In this document: piece by piece, positions 62,062-64,000 of the stretch
Position numbering within the stretch: the first letter of the stretch is position 1
Layout of the letters: each line of letters starts with the position of its first letter
Assembly (NCBI RefSeq): GCF_014268455.2
Contig: NZ_CP077085.1
Location: forward strand, 1,240,001 to 1,304,000
Length of the DNA stretch: 64,000 nt
DNA from: Pseudomonas shahriarae
Lineage (GTDB): Bacteria > Pseudomonadota > Gammaproteobacteria > Pseudomonadales > Pseudomonadaceae
Direction of reading: 5' to 3'
Program-made: the position numbers and the translations under genes
Notes under the pieces: model-generated
What the model saw: only the letters and a program-made list of their open reading frames with translations
Databases searched by the model: none
Told to the model about the DNA's origin: nothing

Positions 62062-62766
62062 CTATTGCTGAGCAATGCTATACCCATCAAACGCCGTCTG
62101 CTGTTGCAGCGCCGTCACAATACTCTTGCGCGTCAAAGGCTGCTCGGCACCGGAGTTATCCACAAAGCTTTCACTCTCAAGCTCCGCCTCATCCCCTTCA
62201 CCCACAAAACTAAAGCCCAAAAACTCCAGCGCCTCGCGGTCAACATTGAGCTTGGAGCGCGGCGTGCGCATCGGCAGGGTCACGCTGATCCCGTCCTTGC
62301 TGATCACAAACACCTCAACTTCCTTCTTCGCCCGCGCAGCCTTGCCCTTGCCGGCGCTCGGGTTGCTGATGGCCTGGTGGGTCTGGTTCAACACCTTGAG
62401 CGCCAGGCCATACACCAGTTCCTGGAACTCGGGGTCGTCCTTGAAGCTGGAAAGGATTCGGCTGATCGAAAACTTGCTGCTCAGGTCTTCCAGGGCTGCG
62501 TTGTCGGCGGCTTCGGCGTCTTTGAGCTGCTTGAGCTGGCCCATCAAGTCATAGGCCTGGTCATCGTCAAAGGCATCGTGGGCCTGGCGGATGGCGACGC
62601 GCAATTCGCGGATCTGGTCGCTTTCCTTGGAGGTGTGGAACGCGTCCAGCACCATTTCACTGATGTTCTTGGCCGCTGGCACATGCTGTGAAAGATTGAT
62701 GGCGTTTTCGTATTCAGCTTTGGACTGCAAAGTGACTACGGATTCTTCAGTACGGGAATCTGACAT
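62062..62766 (-). CDS. conserved Pseudomonas protein of unknown function
   Basis: A 234-residue cytoplasmic protein that I do not recognise. Residues 25-110 are helical and charged (LRVAIRQAHDAFDDDQAYDLMGQLKQLKD); SAGKGKAARAKKEVEVFVISKD near 145-165 looks like a basic linker; the C-terminal ~70 residues (LNVDREALEFLGFSFVGEGDE) form a separate acidic part. I start at MSDSRTEES because the upstream extension reads as intergenic. It ends directly beside the palindromic element. Confidence 0.65.
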   Translation of the reverse strand: MSDSRTEESVVTLQSKAEYENAINLSQHVPAAKNISEMVLDAFHTSKESDQIRELRVAIRQAHDAFDDDQAYDLMGQLKQLKDAEAADNAALEDLSSKFSISRILSSFKDDPEFQELVYGLALKVLNQTHQAISNPSAGKGKAARAKKEVEVFVISKDGISVTLPMRTPRSKLNVDREALEFLGFSFVGEGDEAELESESFVDNSGAEQPLTRKSIVTALQQQTAFDGYSIAQQ

Positions 62767-62874
62767 TGAAATTTCACTACTTCTGTAAGCGGGGAGACGG
62801 GAAAAACGTCGGGCATTTTCAAGGGCCGGGGTAGCAAGGTCAAGGCGGCACTCTGCCTTCATCGTCATCCGCGC

Positions 62875-63792
62875 TTACAGTTCCTGCATCTCCTGCAATT
62901 GCGCCTCCAGCGTTTCCCGCAGCCCGCTATCCCGTCGGGCGATAAACACCAGTTGCGCCGAGTCCTGCGCGTGCTCGCCGCTGGCCAGGCTGAACTGGCT
63001 GCGGTTGCCCACATGTTGCAACCAGAAGGGTTGCTCATTGCCCTGTAAATGCACCAGGCCTTTAAGGCGGAACAAGTCCTTGGGCAGTTGCCCCAGCCAA
63101 TCGCGCAGGGCTTTGGCCGGCAGGGCCTGGGTGGCTTGCCAGGTCCAGCTTTCGAACAGTTCGTGGTGCGGCGTCGGCACGGGAGTGAAGCCGTTGCGCG
63201 GGGTGCGCTCGCCCAGCAGCAGGGCATCGGGGATCTGCGCCTGCACGGTGCTGATCACGCGTGTGCGGGCACCGATAGTTGCGCGCAGGCTTTGCAGTTC
63301 GGCGGCGCTGACCAGGTCGGCCTTGTTCAGCAACACCAGGTCGGCACAGGCCACCTGAGCCCGGGACAAGCGTGCGAACTCACCCTCCAGGGCGCCATAG
63401 CCGCTGGCGTCCACCAGGGTGATCACCGTATCCAGATGCAGGTGCGCCTTGAGCTGTGGATAACCCAGGGTTTGCACAATGCGTTGCGGGTCGGACACAC
63501 CGCTGCACTCGATGACGATACGGTCCAGGCGGGGGCGCAGTTGGCTCAGGCTCACCAGCTGCGCCAGCAGGTCCTCTTGCACAGTGCAGCAGATGCAGCC
63601 GTTCTGCAGGCTGAACACGGCGTCGGTGACTTCGGCGATGATCGCCGCATCGATGTTCAGCTCGCCGAAGTCATTGACGATCACCGCCATGCGCCCATGT
63701 TGCGGCTGCTGGGCGATGCGGTTGAGCAGGGTGGTCTTGCCTGCGCCGAGAAAGCCCGAAACTACCGTGACTGCAATGCTCTCGCTATTCAT
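62875..63792 (-). CDS. CobW/COG0523-family GTP-binding metallochaperone
   Basis: A 305-residue G3E GTPase. GFLGAGKT (residues 13-20) is the P-loop, CICC (66-69) the metal-binding CxCC motif, ECSGVSDP the switch region and LLNKADLV the NKxD guanine motif. A CobW C-terminal domain follows (FRLKGLVHLQGNEQPFWLQHVGNR). Relatives deliver zinc (YjiA/ZigA), cobalt or iron to target enzymes. Its start overlaps the amidohydrolase stop by four bases, so a metal-dependent amidohydrolase as client is plausible. Confidence 0.9.
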   Translation of the reverse strand: MNSESIAVTVVSGFLGAGKTTLLNRIAQQPQHGRMAVIVNDFGELNIDAAIIAEVTDAVFSLQNGCICCTVQEDLLAQLVSLSQLRPRLDRIVIECSGVSDPQRIVQTLGYPQLKAHLHLDTVITLVDASGYGALEGEFARLSRAQVACADLVLLNKADLVSAAELQSLRATIGARTRVISTVQAQIPDALLLGERTPRNGFTPVPTPHHELFESWTWQATQALPAKALRDWLGQLPKDLFRLKGLVHLQGNEQPFWLQHVGNRSQFSLASGEHAQDSAQLVFIARRDSGLRETLEAQLQEMQEL

Positions 63793-64000
63793 TCGATCAC
63801 CGGCGGCAGGCCTTGCCACACGGCTTGCAGCGCCGTGCCTTCAAAGGTGTTGAGGCGGTCGTACACCGGCCGACCATCGACCAGGGTCAGCAGCACCTGG
63901 GTCTGGTGGATGTAGTTGCGCGCCGGCTGGGCGAACAGGTCGCGGTCGATCACGATCAGGTCGGCGCACTTACCCACCTCCAGGCTGCCGGTGGAGTGCT
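63789..64000 (-). CDS. YtcJ-like amidohydrolase, C-terminal end only
   Basis: The visible part reads STGSLEVGKCADLIVIDRDL, then a stretch ending LVDGRPVYDR. This is the C-terminal composite beta-sandwich of amidohydrolase-superfamily enzymes (YtcJ/Amidohydro_3 type). The catalytic barrel is outside the window. It overlaps the CobW-family gene (ATGA), which may load its metal. Confidence 0.8.
   Translation of the reverse strand, partial: HSTGSLEVGKCADLIVIDRDLFAQPARNYIHQTQVLLTLVDGRPVYDRLNTFEGTALQAVWQGLPPVIE

Overview
The window looks like chromosome of a fluorescent Pseudomonas (P. fluorescens group). The flanks are GC-rich with Pseudomonas codon choice and carry typical neighbours: the hmgR/hmgA-fahA-maiA homogentisate operon, norR/hmp, cyoABCDE, DUF3509, DUF1302/DUF1329 and a LOV photoreceptor. 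Intergenic gaps repeatedly hold the REP-type palindrome built on GTGGGAGCTGGCTTGCC or GTGGGAGCGGGCTTGC.

Layout. 1-2.7 kb: start of a short LOV protein, a flavodoxin, and a LysR regulator divergent from a CidA/LrgB-type membrane pair. 2.9-12.1 kb: a catabolic island (class II aldolase, MEST/epoxide-hydrolase-like hydrolase, MFE-2-like dehydrogenase, DUF1302 and DUF1329 envelope proteins, MalT-type LuxR regulator), probably for an unidentified hydrophobic substrate. 12.2-17.8 kb: homogentisate catabolism with its IclR repressor and an aromatic-acid transporter. 17.9-20.2 kb: a SirB1-like protein, a leucine-dehydrogenase-like protein lacking the catalytic lysine, and yebG behind a LexA box.

20.78-32.63 kb: an AT-rich mobile element of about 11.85 kb inserted inside psiE. 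It is bounded by an 11-bp direct repeat (TCAAGACCAAC) lying within the psiE coding sequence. At its right end is a large serine recombinase; inside are a MobC/MOBP relaxase pair with an LPD7-like domain, a plasmid-type replication initiator with iteron-like repeats, an H-NS-like protein, several unknown proteins and a putative Abi-like membrane protein with an unknown partner. Next to its left end it carries a complete second psiE, whose codons over the attachment core differ from the chromosomal site only at synonymous positions. I read it as an integrative mobilizable element that breaks psiE and supplies a replacement in the same step. A conserved box overlaps the -35 region of several of its promoters. 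This element is the most novel part of the window.

32.8-37.9 kb: DUF3509, a serine transporter with L-serine dehydratase, a GcvA-like LysR regulator and an HPF/RaiA-type ribosome factor. 38-48.6 kb: two cell-surface-signalling iron systems. A fecIRA set on the minus strand is divergent, across a Fur-box-like site, from DUF3649-PepSY-DUF3325 genes, a second FecI/FecR pair, a zinc-free L36 paralogue and a second TonB receptor with a signalling domain. 48.7-55.8 kb: a PBP4-type peptidase, an AraC regulator with a divergent EamA exporter, norR and hmp separated by three NorR-type sites, and dsbB. 56.5-61.4 kb: cyoABCDE (cytochrome bo3 oxidase and haem O synthase). 61.4-64 kb: a 597-bp noncoding palindromic element, an unknown gene, a CobW-family GTPase and the end of a YtcJ-like amidohydrolase.

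I found no rRNA, tRNA or CRISPR array. Coordinates of short motifs were read by eye and may be off by a base.
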